Shown piece by piece: positions 16,373 through 25,678 of a stretch of 62,026 bases of DNA. The stretch is from Thermoguttaceae bacterium. Lineage in GTDB: Bacteria; Planctomycetota; Planctomycetia; Pirellulales; Thermoguttaceae. Both the position numbers and the translations under genes were made by a program. The stretch is taken from NCBI GenBank assembly GCA_029975295.1, contig JARKPK010000054.1, positions 1-62,026 on the forward strand, read 5' to 3'. The notes beneath the pieces were generated by a model, which saw only the letters and a program-made list of their open reading frames with translations, was not told the origin of the DNA and searched no databases. Positions within the stretch are counted from its first letter, which is position 1; each line of letters begins with the position of its first letter.

Positions 16373-18259
16373 ATGCCCATTCGTCGTTTGTCGCAACTGT
16401 TGATCAACAAAATCGCCGCCGGCGAGGTGATCGAGCGTCCGGCGAGCGTGGTTAAAGAGTTGATGGAGAACAGCGTCGATGCCGGTGCGTCGCGGATCGA
16501 AGTGACCGTGGCGCAGGGCGGGCTCGATCTGATCCGCGTGGCCGACGACGGCGAAGGCATTGCCGCCGACGAACTGCCCCTGGCGCTGGCCAGCCATGCC
16601 ACGAGCAAACTGAGCGAGGCCGACGATCTGTTCCGCGTCAGCACGTTGGGGTTTCGGGGCGAGGCCCTGGCGTCGATCGCCGCGGTCAGCCGCACGGTGC
16701 TGCGCAGCCGCCGCCGCGGCGACACGGCCGGCGCCGAACTGGAGGTCGAGGGCGGCCGATTCGGCGATGTGACGCCGTGCGGTTGTCCGCCGGGCACGCA
16801 GGTGGAAGTGCGGCGGCTGTTCTTCAACACGCCCGTGCGGCGCAAGTTCCTTCGTTCCTCGGCCACCGAGTTCGGCCACGTCAGCGAGGCGTTCACGCGA
16901 ATCGCCCTGGCCCTGCCGCGGCTGCATTGCACTTTGCGCCACAACGACCGCGACGTGTTCGATGTGCCGCCCGACGCCGATTTGCCCGCCCGCGTGGCCG
17001 TTTTTTTCGGCCGCGAACTGGCCGAGCAGTTGATCCCGGTTGAGGGGGAACACGAGGGCGTGCGGATCGCCGGCTACGTGGCCCATCCGTCGCAAAGCCG
17101 CAGCCACAACCGTATGCAGTATTTGTTCCTCAACGGTCGGGCGATTCGGGATCGCGCGCTGCAACACGCCCTCGGCGAGGCCTACCGCGGCCTGTTGATG
17201 ACCGGCCGCTATCCCATCGCCTTCCTTTCGCTGACGATGCCGCCCGAGTTGGTCGATGTCAACGTGCATCCGACGAAGATGGAGGTTCGTTTCCAGGATT
17301 CGAGCCGGTTGTACAGCCAGTTGTTGGGCACGCTCCGCACGCGGTTCCTTTCCTGCGATCTGCGCACCAGCGGCTCGGCCGGAGCGGCGGCCCCCGTGGC
17401 GGCGCAGCCTTCGGCCGGGGCCGACGACGCGCCGCTGCGCGAGCAACTGGCCCAATGGGCCAAAGGCCGTTTGGCCGCTTGGAACGGGCCGCTGCCGGGC
17501 GGGCAATCGGCCGGCGGCTGGGCCGACGCTTCGCCGTCAGCCGGCGCAACGGCCTCGGCGGCGGTCGGAGCGGCGCCGCTTGGGAACTTTCGGCTCGATC
17601 CCTCGCCCGCCCCGCGCAGCCGTTGGGCCGACGACGATCTGCCCGAGCACCCGCTGGGCGCCGAGGCGTTGCCGCGGGGCGGGGCGCGGGGCTCGTCGGC
17701 CCTGCAAGTTCACAATCGCTACTTGGTGGTCGAGTCGAATGAAGGCGTGGCAATCATCGATCAGCATGCCTTGCACGAGCGGATTCTTTACGAGCAACTG
17801 CGGCGACGAATCTCGTCCGGTCCGATCGAAATCCAGCAACTGCTGGTCCCCGAGGCCGTCGACCTTTCGCCTGCCGAGGCCGAGGCCGTGCTCGAACACC
17901 GCGAGGTGCTGGCGCGAATCGGCCTGCGGGTCGAGCCGTTCGGCGGATCGACCGTTTTGGTTACCGGCTTTCCGGCGATGCTGGCCAACTTCCATGCCAA
18001 GGAACTGCTGTGCGATTTGGTGGGGCGGCTGCTCGAAGCCGGTTCTCAACCGCAGCCGCGCGACCTGCTCGACGACCTGCTGCACACGCTGGCGTGCAAA
18101 GCGGCGGTGAAGGCCGGCCAACGGCTTTCGCCCGAGGAAATCGACGAACTGCTGCAACAACGCACGCTGATCGACGACGCGCACCACTGCCCCCACGGCC
18201 GACCCACCGAACTGGTGTTCACCCGCGAAGAACTCGACCGCCAGTTCCGCAGAACATAG
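16373..18259 (+). CDS. mutL: DNA mismatch repair protein MutL, endonuclease type
   Basis: GHKL ATPase that couples MutS mismatch recognition to strand incision, 628 aa. N-terminal motifs: KELMENSVDAGA (catalytic E29, N33), DDGEGI, SHATSK, TLGFRGEAL. The transducer domain ends near residue 330 and is followed by a Pro/Ala-rich linker (about 340-440). The C-terminal dimerisation domain carries a metal-endonuclease motif DQHALHERILYE (about 463-474, fitting DQHA-x2-E-x4-E), ACKAAVKAG (about 574) and CPHGRP (about 606). This MutL is therefore predicted to nick DNA itself, as in bacteria lacking MutH. It stands alone after the NtrC-type gene. Confidence 0.96.
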   Translation: MPIRRLSQLLINKIAAGEVIERPASVVKELMENSVDAGASRIEVTVAQGGLDLIRVADDGEGIAADELPLALASHATSKLSEADDLFRVSTLGFRGEALASIAAVSRTVLRSRRRGDTAGAELEVEGGRFGDVTPCGCPPGTQVEVRRLFFNTPVRRKFLRSSATEFGHVSEAFTRIALALPRLHCTLRHNDRDVFDVPPDADLPARVAVFFGRELAEQLIPVEGEHEGVRIAGYVAHPSQSRSHNRMQYLFLNGRAIRDRALQHALGEAYRGLLMTGRYPIAFLSLTMPPELVDVNVHPTKMEVRFQDSSRLYSQLLGTLRTRFLSCDLRTSGSAGAAAPVAAQPSAGADDAPLREQLAQWAKGRLAAWNGPLPGGQSAGGWADASPSAGATASAAVGAAPLGNFRLDPSPAPRSRWADDDLPEHPLGAEALPRGGARGSSALQVHNRYLVVESNEGVAIIDQHALHERILYEQLRRRISSGPIEIQQLLVPEAVDLSPAEAEAVLEHREVLARIGLRVEPFGGSTVLVTGFPAMLANFHAKELLCDLVGRLLEAGSQPQPRDLLDDLLHTLACKAAVKAGQRLSPEEIDELLQQRTLIDDAHHCPHGRPTELVFTREELDRQFRRT

Positions 18260-18310
18260 CCGATCGCGCTGCTCGCTCGGCCGTCGTGTGGGCCCAATGG
18301 TAGCCCCGGC

Positions 18311-19981
18311 CTATTCCGAAGCGATGATTGCGCACTCGGGCAGGTCGGCGGCAATGCGCCGTACGCCATCGCGCGATAGCCCGGTTTGACGCAGGTTGAG
18401 CGATTTCAGCCCCTTCAGCTCGGCCAACGTTGCCGCGGCCTCGTCGCCGATCTCTTGGTTTTCGGCCAGGCTCAGCGATCTGAGGCTCTTCGCCCGGGCC
18501 AGCGGGGCGATGGCCTCGGCCGTCAGGCGGCAATCGTCCAGCGCGAGGGTGGCTAGCGCGGGCATCTCGGCGGCGGCCCCAATTCCCCGCGCCGAAAGCA
18601 CCGTGTTGCGCACTTCCAGAACAGCAAGCGGCAGGGCCTTCAGCGCAATCAGCGAGTCGTCGTCGGCCATCACGGCATCGAGTTTCAGCGATTCCAGCCG
18701 CGGGCAGCCGGCCAGGTGCTTCAAGCCGTCGGGCCCGATAGGCAGGTCGCGCAGCGAGATGCGCCGCAGCGTGGCGCAGCGTCCGATCACGGCGGCCGCC
18801 TCGTCGTCCAGCGAAAGGCACCGAGCCAGGTTCAATTCAACCAGCGGAAGAGCGGCCAGACGGCGCAATCCGGCAGGGGTGATCGGGGCGTCTTCGATCG
18901 TCAGGCTTTCGAGCTTCTTCAGCCCGACGAGCGCCTCGGCCAGTTGATCGTCGGCCGCCTCGCCCGAGATGCGCAGCGCCCGAAGGTTCGTCAGCCGACC
19001 GGCGAGCTTCAGTCCGTCGCGGGTGATCCGCGGCGAGCGGCGCAGATCGAGCAGCACGAGCTGTGTCAATTGCGCGATCGGTTCCAGGGCGGCGTCGCTC
19101 AGGTCGTTATCGACCAGTTGCAGCCGGATCAAGGCGGGGAACTTGCGAAAGTGCTCGGCGACGCGATCGGTCAGATGTACGGCCCGATCGATGTTCAACG
19201 ACGCCAGCCGGGGCAGTTGGGCCAATTGGGCCGCGCCGTCGTCGTCGATTTGCGTGCTGCGAAGCCACAGTTCTTCGAGCTGGTTGAGGCGGAGGATTTC
19301 GGGCAACGCCGCGTTGGTGATGCCCGCCCCGGCCAGCCGTAAGCGGCGCAGTTGGGGAAAGGCCCGAAGCGTGTCGAGATCGGCGTCGGCGGCCGAGGTG
19401 CGATCGGCCGACAGGTCGATCAGGGCGACTCGGCCTTGCGCGTCGTAGTCGAACACGGCATGCAGCCGCAGCAATCGCAGCACCGCCTGATCCCAGGCCG
19501 ACTGTGCGGCCGCGCCGGCGGCCAACGCGGTGATTCGCTCGCGGTGGTTCGCTGGGCCGAGTTGATCGGCTTCGCCGGCCGAGGTGGTTTGTTGGGCCGA
19601 TACGGTTTTTTGTTCTGCACTGCCGGACAAGCCGGCAGTGGCACCTGATGACTTGTTGATTGCACTGCCCGTCAAATCGGCAGTGGCAACCGAGGCATAG
19701 CCCGCGATGAGCAGCAGCGAGGCGATCGCCGCAAGCAGCACGGCGGCCGTGGGCCGAGATGGGGTTGTGCGGCCGGTTGGTTGCGCGCACTGCCGGACAA
19801 GCCGGCAGTGGCACCCGATGTTTTGCTGATCACACTGCCGGGCAGGCCGGTCGTGCCGCCCAACGCGGCCCTGAGTTCCGCACTGCCGGGCAGGCCAGCA
19901 ATGACAGCCGAGCAGCCCTGGCAACGGACCGCACCCGGCCGAGTTGAAACCGTTTGAGGCGAAGTGATGATGTGAGGTCAT
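18311..19981 (-). CDS. Leucine-rich-repeat protein with membrane anchor; start uncertain
   Basis: A hydrophobic anchor (AAVLLAAIASLLLIAGYASV) precedes about 14 leucine-rich repeats of the cysteine-poor, GALA/RI-like kind, e.g. LRRLRLAGAGITNAALPEIL and LKSLNLRQTGLSRDGVRRI. These form a curved protein-interaction domain on the periplasmic side. Repeats of this type are common in planctomycetes and their ligands are unknown. The start is doubtful. The ATG at 19981 makes an N-terminus composed largely of translated REP-like palindromes, and a GTG at 19741 just before the anchor would avoid most of it. Two palindromes downstream of the anchor are in frame and would encode the peptide LTGSAINKSSGATAGLSGSA. 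Confidence 0.8.
   Translation of the reverse strand: MTSHHHFASNGFNSAGCGPLPGLLGCHCWPARQCGTQGRVGRHDRPARQCDQQNIGCHCRLVRQCAQPTGRTTPSRPTAAVLLAAIASLLLIAGYASVATADLTGSAINKSSGATAGLSGSAEQKTVSAQQTTSAGEADQLGPANHRERITALAAGAAAQSAWDQAVLRLLRLHAVFDYDAQGRVALIDLSADRTSAADADLDTLRAFPQLRRLRLAGAGITNAALPEILRLNQLEELWLRSTQIDDDGAAQLAQLPRLASLNIDRAVHLTDRVAEHFRKFPALIRLQLVDNDLSDAALEPIAQLTQLVLLDLRRSPRITRDGLKLAGRLTNLRALRISGEAADDQLAEALVGLKKLESLTIEDAPITPAGLRRLAALPLVELNLARCLSLDDEAAAVIGRCATLRRISLRDLPIGPDGLKHLAGCPRLESLKLDAVMADDDSLIALKALPLAVLEVRNTVLSARGIGAAAEMPALATLALDDCRLTAEAIAPLARAKSLRSLSLAENQEIGDEAAATLAELKGLKSLNLRQTGLSRDGVRRIAADLPECAIIASE
19618..19903. repeat. Cluster of five REP-like palindromes
   Basis: Unit CACTGCCGG-ACAAG-CCGGCAGTG, perfect at 19618-19640 and 19788-19810. 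Degenerate copies lie at 19663-19685, 19833-19855 and 19881-19903. Copies 1-2 and 3-4 are each exactly 45 bp apart and copies 4-5 are 48 bp apart. The two pairs share the intervening text (GGCACCTGATG/GGCACCCGATG ... GATTG/GATCA), so a 45-bp unit was duplicated. Short palindromes of this kind resemble REP/RAYT-mobilised elements. No RAYT transposase is in the window. Confidence 0.8.
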
Positions 19982-20209
19982 CGGCAGGCTCGGCGCGCTT
20001 GAAAAAAGTTGTTCGGTGAAAGGGTGGATGGACCAACGTGCTGTGGCTCCCCGCTGCGCCCAAGTGGCAGCGATCGAATTGGTCCGCCAAACGGCCGCAG
20101 CATTCCGCCGTACGTCGTGCGTCGGCCTTACGCCGCGCGTCGGCGCTTCGTCGAGCATCGGCCCCACGTCGAGCGAACGCATCTTCCCGGCCGGAACGCG
20201 GAGTTGTCG

Positions 20210-21457
20210 CTACAGCGTCCAGGGGGCGCGCAGGTCGCGGTGCAACATCTTCTTGGCTTCGGCGTCGTCGCCGACGATCGTTTCGGTCTTCGGGTCCCAG
20301 GTGATGGGCCGTTTCAACCGGATGGCGATGTCGCACAGTTGGCTCAAGTTGTCCGAGCGGACGGCATCGACCAGCGTACTGACCGGCTGCTGCCGCGATT
20401 TGACAGCCTGCACGAAGTTCGTCGCATGATGCGGGCTGCGGACGAGGACTTCCTTTTCCAGCTTGGTTTCCAGAAGCGATTTCGGCTCGGCCTCCAATCC
20501 GCCGCGGCGCACCTGCACCCAGCCTTTCTCGCCGATGAAGCGGGTCGAGTCGCCGCCCGGCTTGAAGGTGATTTTCACCTCCGGCGTTTGGATGGTGACG
20601 TCCCAGTTGATCACCGTGTCGTACAGCCCTTTGGTGGGCACTTCGCCGGTGCCGCTGACGGTGATCGGGCCGGAAAGATCGGCGTCGCTGCCCCATACCA
20701 TGATGTCGAGCGGGTGCGCGCCCCAGCCGGCGAGAAACCCGATCGAGTAGTCGTAGATGAAGTACGTGCCCGGCGTAACGCAGCGGCTGGGCGTATAGGG
20801 CTTCATCGGGGCCGGGCCGATCCACATCTCGTAGTCGAGATTGGGCGGCACCGGGGCCGGTTCGGTCGAGCCGCCGGCGCTGCCGTTCGGCGCGGTTACC
20901 TCGATCGTATGCACTTTGCCGATGAGTCCTTGACGCACCAACTCGCAGCCGAAGTGGCAGTGCTTCATGCTCCGCTGCTGCGTGCCGTATTGAAACACCC
21001 GTTGATTCTCTTGAAACACTTTTCGGCAGGCGAGATTCTGCTCGATGGTCAGCCCGAGGGGTTTTTCCACGTAGGCGTCTTTTTTGGCCCGGGCGGCCGC
21101 GTTGGCGATGGGAACATGCCAATGGTCGGGCGTGGCGACGACGACCGCGTCGATCTCCGGCCGAACGAGCAGTTCGCGGAAGTCGGCATAGGCTTGGGCC
21201 TTGAGCATGCCGGCCATCGCCTCGCGGCGGTCGCGATAGGCGTCGGCCACGGCCACGATCTGCGCCTGCGGGCAGCCGCGGAAGTCGTTGACCAGCGCGC
21301 GTCCTCGGCCGCCCACGCCGATAAAGCCGATCAGAACACGCTCGCTAGGGGGCGGTTGCTCCTCGGCGCCCAGCGCCGAGCACGGAACCAGCGCCGGCAC
21401 GGCGACGGCGGCGGCCGATTTCAACACACCGCGGCGGGAAAGGCGATTGCTGGTCAT
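20210..21457 (-). CDS. Tat-exported Gfo/Idh/MocA-family oxidoreductase
   Basis: 415 aa NAD(P)-dependent oxidoreductase of the type abundant in planctomycetes. The N-terminus MTSNRLSRRGVLKSAAAVAV is a twin-arginine signal (SRRGVLK), so the folded enzyme is exported to the periplasm. The Rossmann motif FIGVGGRGR is at about 45-53, the catalytic EKP at 131-133 (AYVEKPLGL), and HWHVP precedes it. The C-terminal domain has GGSTEPAPVPPNLDYEMWIG and YFIYDYSIGFLAGWGAHPLD, typical of the secreted sugar-related subgroup. A weak AAGGA lies upstream. Substrate unknown; sugar or inositol derivatives are likely from the family. Confidence 0.92.
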   Translation of the reverse strand: MTSNRLSRRGVLKSAAAVAVPALVPCSALGAEEQPPPSERVLIGFIGVGGRGRALVNDFRGCPQAQIVAVADAYRDRREAMAGMLKAQAYADFRELLVRPEIDAVVVATPDHWHVPIANAAARAKKDAYVEKPLGLTIEQNLACRKVFQENQRVFQYGTQQRSMKHCHFGCELVRQGLIGKVHTIEVTAPNGSAGGSTEPAPVPPNLDYEMWIGPAPMKPYTPSRCVTPGTYFIYDYSIGFLAGWGAHPLDIMVWGSDADLSGPITVSGTGEVPTKGLYDTVINWDVTIQTPEVKITFKPGGDSTRFIGEKGWVQVRRGGLEAEPKSLLETKLEKEVLVRSPHHATNFVQAVKSRQQPVSTLVDAVRSDNLSQLCDIAIRLKRPITWDPKTETIVGDDAEAKKMLHRDLRAPWTL

Positions 21458-21648
21458 GGCGTTGGTCCTTGGGGGTTCGACGGGAAGGTGGGATCGCAGC
21501 AGGAACGCGCGGTTTCCGATGCTCAGGCGGGCGCACGGGCGGGCCCTGCCGAGTATTCTGCGCCGAGCTGGCTGCGGTTGCAAGCTTCTTTCGCCCTCGG
21601 GGAGCAAGGGGGGCTCGCGGCAAGAACCCGGGGGGTTGCGGCAGCGCC

Positions 21649-22515
21649 TTACGGCGAGTGCCCGAAGCGGTTGCCTAAGCGGACGCGGAACATGCCGGCG
21701 GCCGGCGGATCCGACGGGCCGAGCAGTTGATCGAGCAGGCCCTGGGCGTCGTCGGCCGTCCGCTGCATTCGATGGAACCACAGCGAACGGATCAGCCCGG
21801 TCGAATCGAAGACGTCGGAAGGAAAGCAGGCCACCACCGCCGCGGCGATTCGCGCGTTCAGGTCGGCGTTCGGGCTCGGCGCGGTGGGGGAAGCCCGAAA
21901 TGTTGCCCGCAGCGACGCCAGCCAGAGCTGCCAGGCGGGCCGCAGCCGCAGCGGCGCGGCCGGCGGCGCGAACTCGGCGGCGAAGTCGGCCGCCCGACGG
22001 GGTTCGAACGCCAGGTCGTTCCACTGCGTTTCGTCGCCGAACCCGCCCAGCAGCAGGTCGGTCCAACGTTCGCAGCGGCGGCGGAGTTGGTCGAGCCGCT
22101 CCGTTTCCATCGGATCGAAGAGGCCGCGAAGCAAGAGCGTCAGAACTCGGTTGCGCGCTTCGAGTTGTCCGACGAGCACGCTTCGGGCCAACGGCTCCAC
22201 CTCGCACTGCCCGCGGCGGCGATCGTAGGCGCACATGACGGCGGTCCATACGCGGGCCAACACCTCGCCGGTGAGCACTTCCTCGAACAGGCCGGCCGGT
22301 GGATGGTTCTCGGTAACCGGTTTTGCCGATGAGTTCGCCTTGGGCGATTGTTGCTGCCATGCGGCCAGCGTGCGGGTCCAGCGATCAAGGCGGATCTTTG
22401 CCGTCGTCCAGTATTCTTCGAGCGATTGGGCCGTCAAACGCGCCGGGCCTTCGACCAGCACCGGCCCGTGCGCCGCCGCGATGGCCGCCAGTTCCATTAG
22501 TTCGTTGGCCTGCAT
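21649..22515 (-). CDS. Unknown cytoplasmic protein (288 aa)
   Basis: No recognised domain. It starts MQANELMELAAIAAAHGPVL with GAGG ten bases upstream. The protein is helix-rich and acidic, with no signal peptide or membrane segment. Tryptophan/arginine-rich stretches (SLEEYWTTAKIRLDRWTRTL, RCERWTDLLLGG) and a C-terminal block SLWFHRMQRTADDAQGLLDQ stand out. The sequence has good amino-acid composition for a real gene and looks like a conserved planctomycete protein. It is encoded 191 bp upstream of the Gfo/Idh/MocA gene on the same strand. Function unknown. Confidence 0.8.
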   Translation of the reverse strand: MQANELMELAAIAAAHGPVLVEGPARLTAQSLEEYWTTAKIRLDRWTRTLAAWQQQSPKANSSAKPVTENHPPAGLFEEVLTGEVLARVWTAVMCAYDRRRGQCEVEPLARSVLVGQLEARNRVLTLLLRGLFDPMETERLDQLRRRCERWTDLLLGGFGDETQWNDLAFEPRRAADFAAEFAPPAAPLRLRPAWQLWLASLRATFRASPTAPSPNADLNARIAAAVVACFPSDVFDSTGLIRSLWFHRMQRTADDAQGLLDQLLGPSDPPAAGMFRVRLGNRFGHSP

Positions 22516-23370
22516 GGTCGTCCGCCTCGATTCAGTCGCCTTTGGCCCGACGGGCGGTCGTGTCCGTCGAGCATCGATGGTCGATCACGGCTGAGCGGTC
22601 GTCTTCGAGCTGCGCGTTGTTCGCGCGGCCGCTGCCGGTGTTCACCCCGCACGACCTGCCACCTTCGAGAGCCCGAGGGGACCAGGGCTCTCGAAGGCGG
22701 ATGGGCCGTTTCGGGAGGGATCGTCGGGATGGGAAACAGCAACGTGCAATCGGCATGCCGTTCCGTTGCGGACCGCCGGAGCGGAAAAAATTGACGTTCG
22801 ATTCGCCCGTTTGCACCGAATGGAACGCTTGTTCGTGGCGGCCGAGGGCGTTTTTCGGCCTGTGGAGCCTCGAAGAACGTCGCGGTGGTGGGCAACAAGC
22901 CGATCAAGCATCGTAATGGTGTTGTCGTTGGCCAACATCGATGCCCCGGCACGGTGTTCGGCGGCAACAACGCAACATTCGGTGTTCGCCCTGGGGGATA
23001 GGCGCAGCGGTCGTCGTCCTTCGCCCGGCAGGGCTACGCATCGGTCGGGCCGGCGAGGGCCGAGGCGCACGAAGCGGCAATACGGCTGCAAAAGACCGTG
23101 GCGGCTGCGCGGAGGTGAAAAAATCCGCCCGTTTTCCTCTGCCTCTGTTCGCCGATGGGGGTGGACGGTAGATTAACGTGCGTTCGATCCCATTCGGCAA
23201 GCGCTGGAGAGATGGTGCTGTTGGGCCGGCCGTTGTTGCGGGCCGTCGTTGGCGGCGGGGTGGGACCCCGGGGATAGAATAGAATCGTTTGTTCGTGGCA
23301 GTGCGTCGTTGGTCTGCGCGGCGAGCGTCGTCGCGTAATTCTGATCGGTGTTTCCGAGGAGATGTTGGCC
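22516..23370. other. Long divergent intergenic region with a strong hairpin
   Basis: About 850 bp with no convincing gene. It contains a 13-bp perfect inverted repeat at 22662-22697 (separate entry) and an AT-rich promoter-like island GGGGATAGAATAGA near 23270-23283, about 90 bp before the next gene. The length and structure leave room for a non-coding RNA. Confidence 0.4.
22662..22697. repeat. Perfect 13-bp inverted repeat (hairpin)
   Basis: CCTTCGAGAGCCC (22662-22674) and GGGCTCTCGAAGG (22685-22697) with a 10-nt loop GAGGGGACCA. It is a very stable stem with no T run on either side, so it is not a classic intrinsic terminator. It could be part of a structured RNA or a Rho-independent-like barrier between divergent genes. 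Confidence 0.75.
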
Positions 23371-25071
23371 GTGTTCAAGAGAACCACTGTTTGTTTGGCG
23401 ATGTCTATCGCCCTGATCGGCGCCTGGGGCCTCGCGCAGGCTCAAGAGGCGAAGGTTGTCGTCGCCGTCGGTTTTTCGGGCTACGACGAATTGAAGCGCG
23501 ATATCGGCTTCATCGGGCAACTGGGCGGCAACGCGCAACTGGCCGACGCGCTCGAGGGCATGTTGGCCTTGGTGACCGGCGGGCAAGGGCTCGAAGGGAT
23601 CGACAAGGCGAAGCCGTGGGGGCTGCTGGTGCAGTCGAAGGGCGACGAGTGGCCGATCGTCGGCTTCGTGCCCGTGACCGACGCCAAGAAGGTGATCGGC
23701 CTGCTGAAGAACGCCGGGGTCGAAGTCGAGGAGAAAGGCGCCGATTCCTACGAGATCAGCGGCGGCGGCCCATCGATGCTGGTGAAAGTGAAGCAGGGTT
23801 GGGCCTTCATTGGCCCGGCCGAGCAGGGGCTTTCCGATTTGCCCGACGACCCGTCGGCGCTGGTCGGCGACCTGACCAAGCGGTTCAACGTGGGCGTTCG
23901 GGCGTCGGTGAAGAACGTGCCCGAGCAATACAAGCAGATGTTCCTCAGCCAGATGGAAATGCTCATGCAGATGACCGGGCAGCAGCAGCCCGACGAAACC
24001 GATGAGCAATTCGCCCTGCGGATGAGCATGATGCGGGCGAGCATCAAGCAGTACGCCACGATGGTCAAGGAGTTGGACGAGGCGGTGCTGGGGCTGAATA
24101 TCGACGAAAAGTCGAAGGCGGCGCATCTCGACATGGACGTCACATTCGTCGAGGGCGGCAAGTTCGCCAAACAACTGGCGGCCTGGAAAGAAGGCCCCAC
24201 GAAGTTCGCCGGGTTCGACGTGCCGGGCGCTGCCGTGGTGATGCAGATGAACAGCCCGGGCGGCGACGATGAGGACTTGGAACAGGCCAAGCTTGCCCTG
24301 GAGCAGGCGAAGAAGCAGGCCCATTCCGGCCTGGAAGAGGCGGGGCTGGAAGATGCCGATTTGACCGAGGCGAAGGCGATTGTCGATGACATGTTCGCCG
24401 TGCTCATCAAAACGCTGGAAAGCAAAGAGATGGATGGAGGCGCCGTCCTCCTGGCCGACGGGAAGGCCGTGGCCTTCGCCGCCGGAGGCAAGGTGGTGGG
24501 CGTGGAGAAGTTGGAAAATGCGTTGAAGCGTCTGGTCAAGTTGGTGGGCAAAGAAGAGCCCGAATTGGCACAGATGATCAAGTTCGACGCGGGCACGATC
24601 GGCGGCCTGCGGTTGCATAAGGCGTCGATTCCCGTTCCGGCCGACGATGCCGACGCGGAACTGGTGCTGAAACTGATCGGCAATCCGTTGGAAGTGGTCG
24701 TGGCCGCCGGCAACGACACGCTCTATCTCGCGGCCGGAAAAGACGCGGAAAGCCTGATTAAGCAGATTGCCGAGAAGTCGGGTCAGTATGCCGGCCCGGC
24801 CATTCCGCCCTTCCGCATGAAGATCGCGCTGACCCCGTTGATGAAGTTTGTATCTGCCGTTGCCGAAGACGAACCGCAGGTTCAGCAGATCACGCAGATG
24901 GTGGCGACGATGTTGGAGCAGACGCCCGGCAAAGATCATATTACGATCACCGCCGGCGTCATTCCCCGCGGCGTTCGCTACCGCGTAGAAGTGGAAGAAG
25001 GCATTTTGAAGCTGATCCCGATGGCCGGCGGGGCGGCGATGGGCCAGATGGGCCCGGGCGCCAACTTCTAG
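23371..25071 (+). CDS. Large secreted protein of unknown function (566 aa)
   Basis: Signal peptide VFKRTTVCLAMSIALIGAWG ending AQAQ, then a soluble periplasmic protein rich in Lys/Glu/Met/Gln with alternating beta and helical stretches. Examples are VVVAVGFSGYDELKRDIGFI, an internal FIGPAEQGLSDLP, and QMEMLMQMTGQQQPDETDEQ. The GTG at 23371 is preferred over the ATG at 23362 because GAGGAG abuts that ATG with no spacer but lies nine bases before the GTG. The repeated beta-strand/helix pattern resembles planctomycete secreted proteins I have seen as hypothetical; I cannot name the family. It ends MAGGAAMGQMGPGANF. Lower local GC and high Met content suggest high expression. Confidence 0.85.
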   Translation: MFKRTTVCLAMSIALIGAWGLAQAQEAKVVVAVGFSGYDELKRDIGFIGQLGGNAQLADALEGMLALVTGGQGLEGIDKAKPWGLLVQSKGDEWPIVGFVPVTDAKKVIGLLKNAGVEVEEKGADSYEISGGGPSMLVKVKQGWAFIGPAEQGLSDLPDDPSALVGDLTKRFNVGVRASVKNVPEQYKQMFLSQMEMLMQMTGQQQPDETDEQFALRMSMMRASIKQYATMVKELDEAVLGLNIDEKSKAAHLDMDVTFVEGGKFAKQLAAWKEGPTKFAGFDVPGAAVVMQMNSPGGDDEDLEQAKLALEQAKKQAHSGLEEAGLEDADLTEAKAIVDDMFAVLIKTLESKEMDGGAVLLADGKAVAFAAGGKVVGVEKLENALKRLVKLVGKEEPELAQMIKFDAGTIGGLRLHKASIPVPADDADAELVLKLIGNPLEVVVAAGNDTLYLAAGKDAESLIKQIAEKSGQYAGPAIPPFRMKIALTPLMKFVSAVAEDEPQVQQITQMVATMLEQTPGKDHITITAGVIPRGVRYRVEVEEGILKLIPMAGGAAMGQMGPGANF

Positions 25072-25678
25072 TTCTCAAGGCAACGGTGAAGAACGCAGAC
25101 GGCCCCAATGGGCGGAACACTCCCTTCGGCTGCTTTGCTGCGAGGGCGGCCGCCGGCATGATTGTGCCGGGCCGGTTCGTTCGGGCCGTCGCGGCGATGG
25201 TGTATTGGCCCGTCGCGCGGGCCATCTGATGGGTGTGCGTCATAGCGGCGTCGATTCGGGCGAAACGGCCCGGGCGACGCCGCTTTGCTCGTTCTTGCGG
25301 TTGGCTTGCGCTCGCCGGCATTTGGCTCCGGGGAGCAGCGCCGGTGTGTCGCATGGCCGAGTGCGGAAAGGCCCGGCCCTGTCATTCGCGGCCGCAGTCG
25401 ATTGCCGCACCCGTTCGTTGGTTGCCGCCAATGATGGGGCGAATCGGTTCTGCCGGGGGGCTGACGCTGCCGCCGGCGTTGGTCGGTCGGCGTTCCCGTG
25501 GCCCAGCGGTCTTCGTGAAAAACGCCCAATGGGGTAGCCATATTGGTTTTGTTTTGGTACCGTAATAATTGCGTGCGGGACGGGAAGGCGGCAAGATGGG
25601 CGGGCGGGGAATCAGAGCGCTTGTTCGAGCGCGCGCCTGGCCTATTTCGGGTTCGTTAGCGGAGGGGGAGCTCGAACG
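25072..25678. other. Intergenic region before the DUF1559 tandem array
   Basis: About 600 bp with no supported gene, only Arg/Ala-rich open frames. GGAGGGGGAG at 25661-25670 is the ribosome binding site of the next gene. No clear hairpin was seen. Confidence 0.4.

Noticed and set aside
19788-19826. Sigma-54 promoter from GTGGCACC...TTTTGC
   Set aside because: The GG and GC elements are three bases too far apart and the similarity comes from the REP-like unit.
19618-19903. CRISPR array suggested by repeated palindromes
   Set aside because: Only five imperfect copies, repeats themselves palindromic with spacers not unique, and no cas genes. Better explained as REP-like elements.
20210-22360. 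A 716-aa protein including sequence upstream of the Gfo/Idh/MocA gene
   Set aside because: Only the part from 21457 has a twin-arginine signal and fold. The upstream part is Arg-rich antisense of the 288-aa gene.
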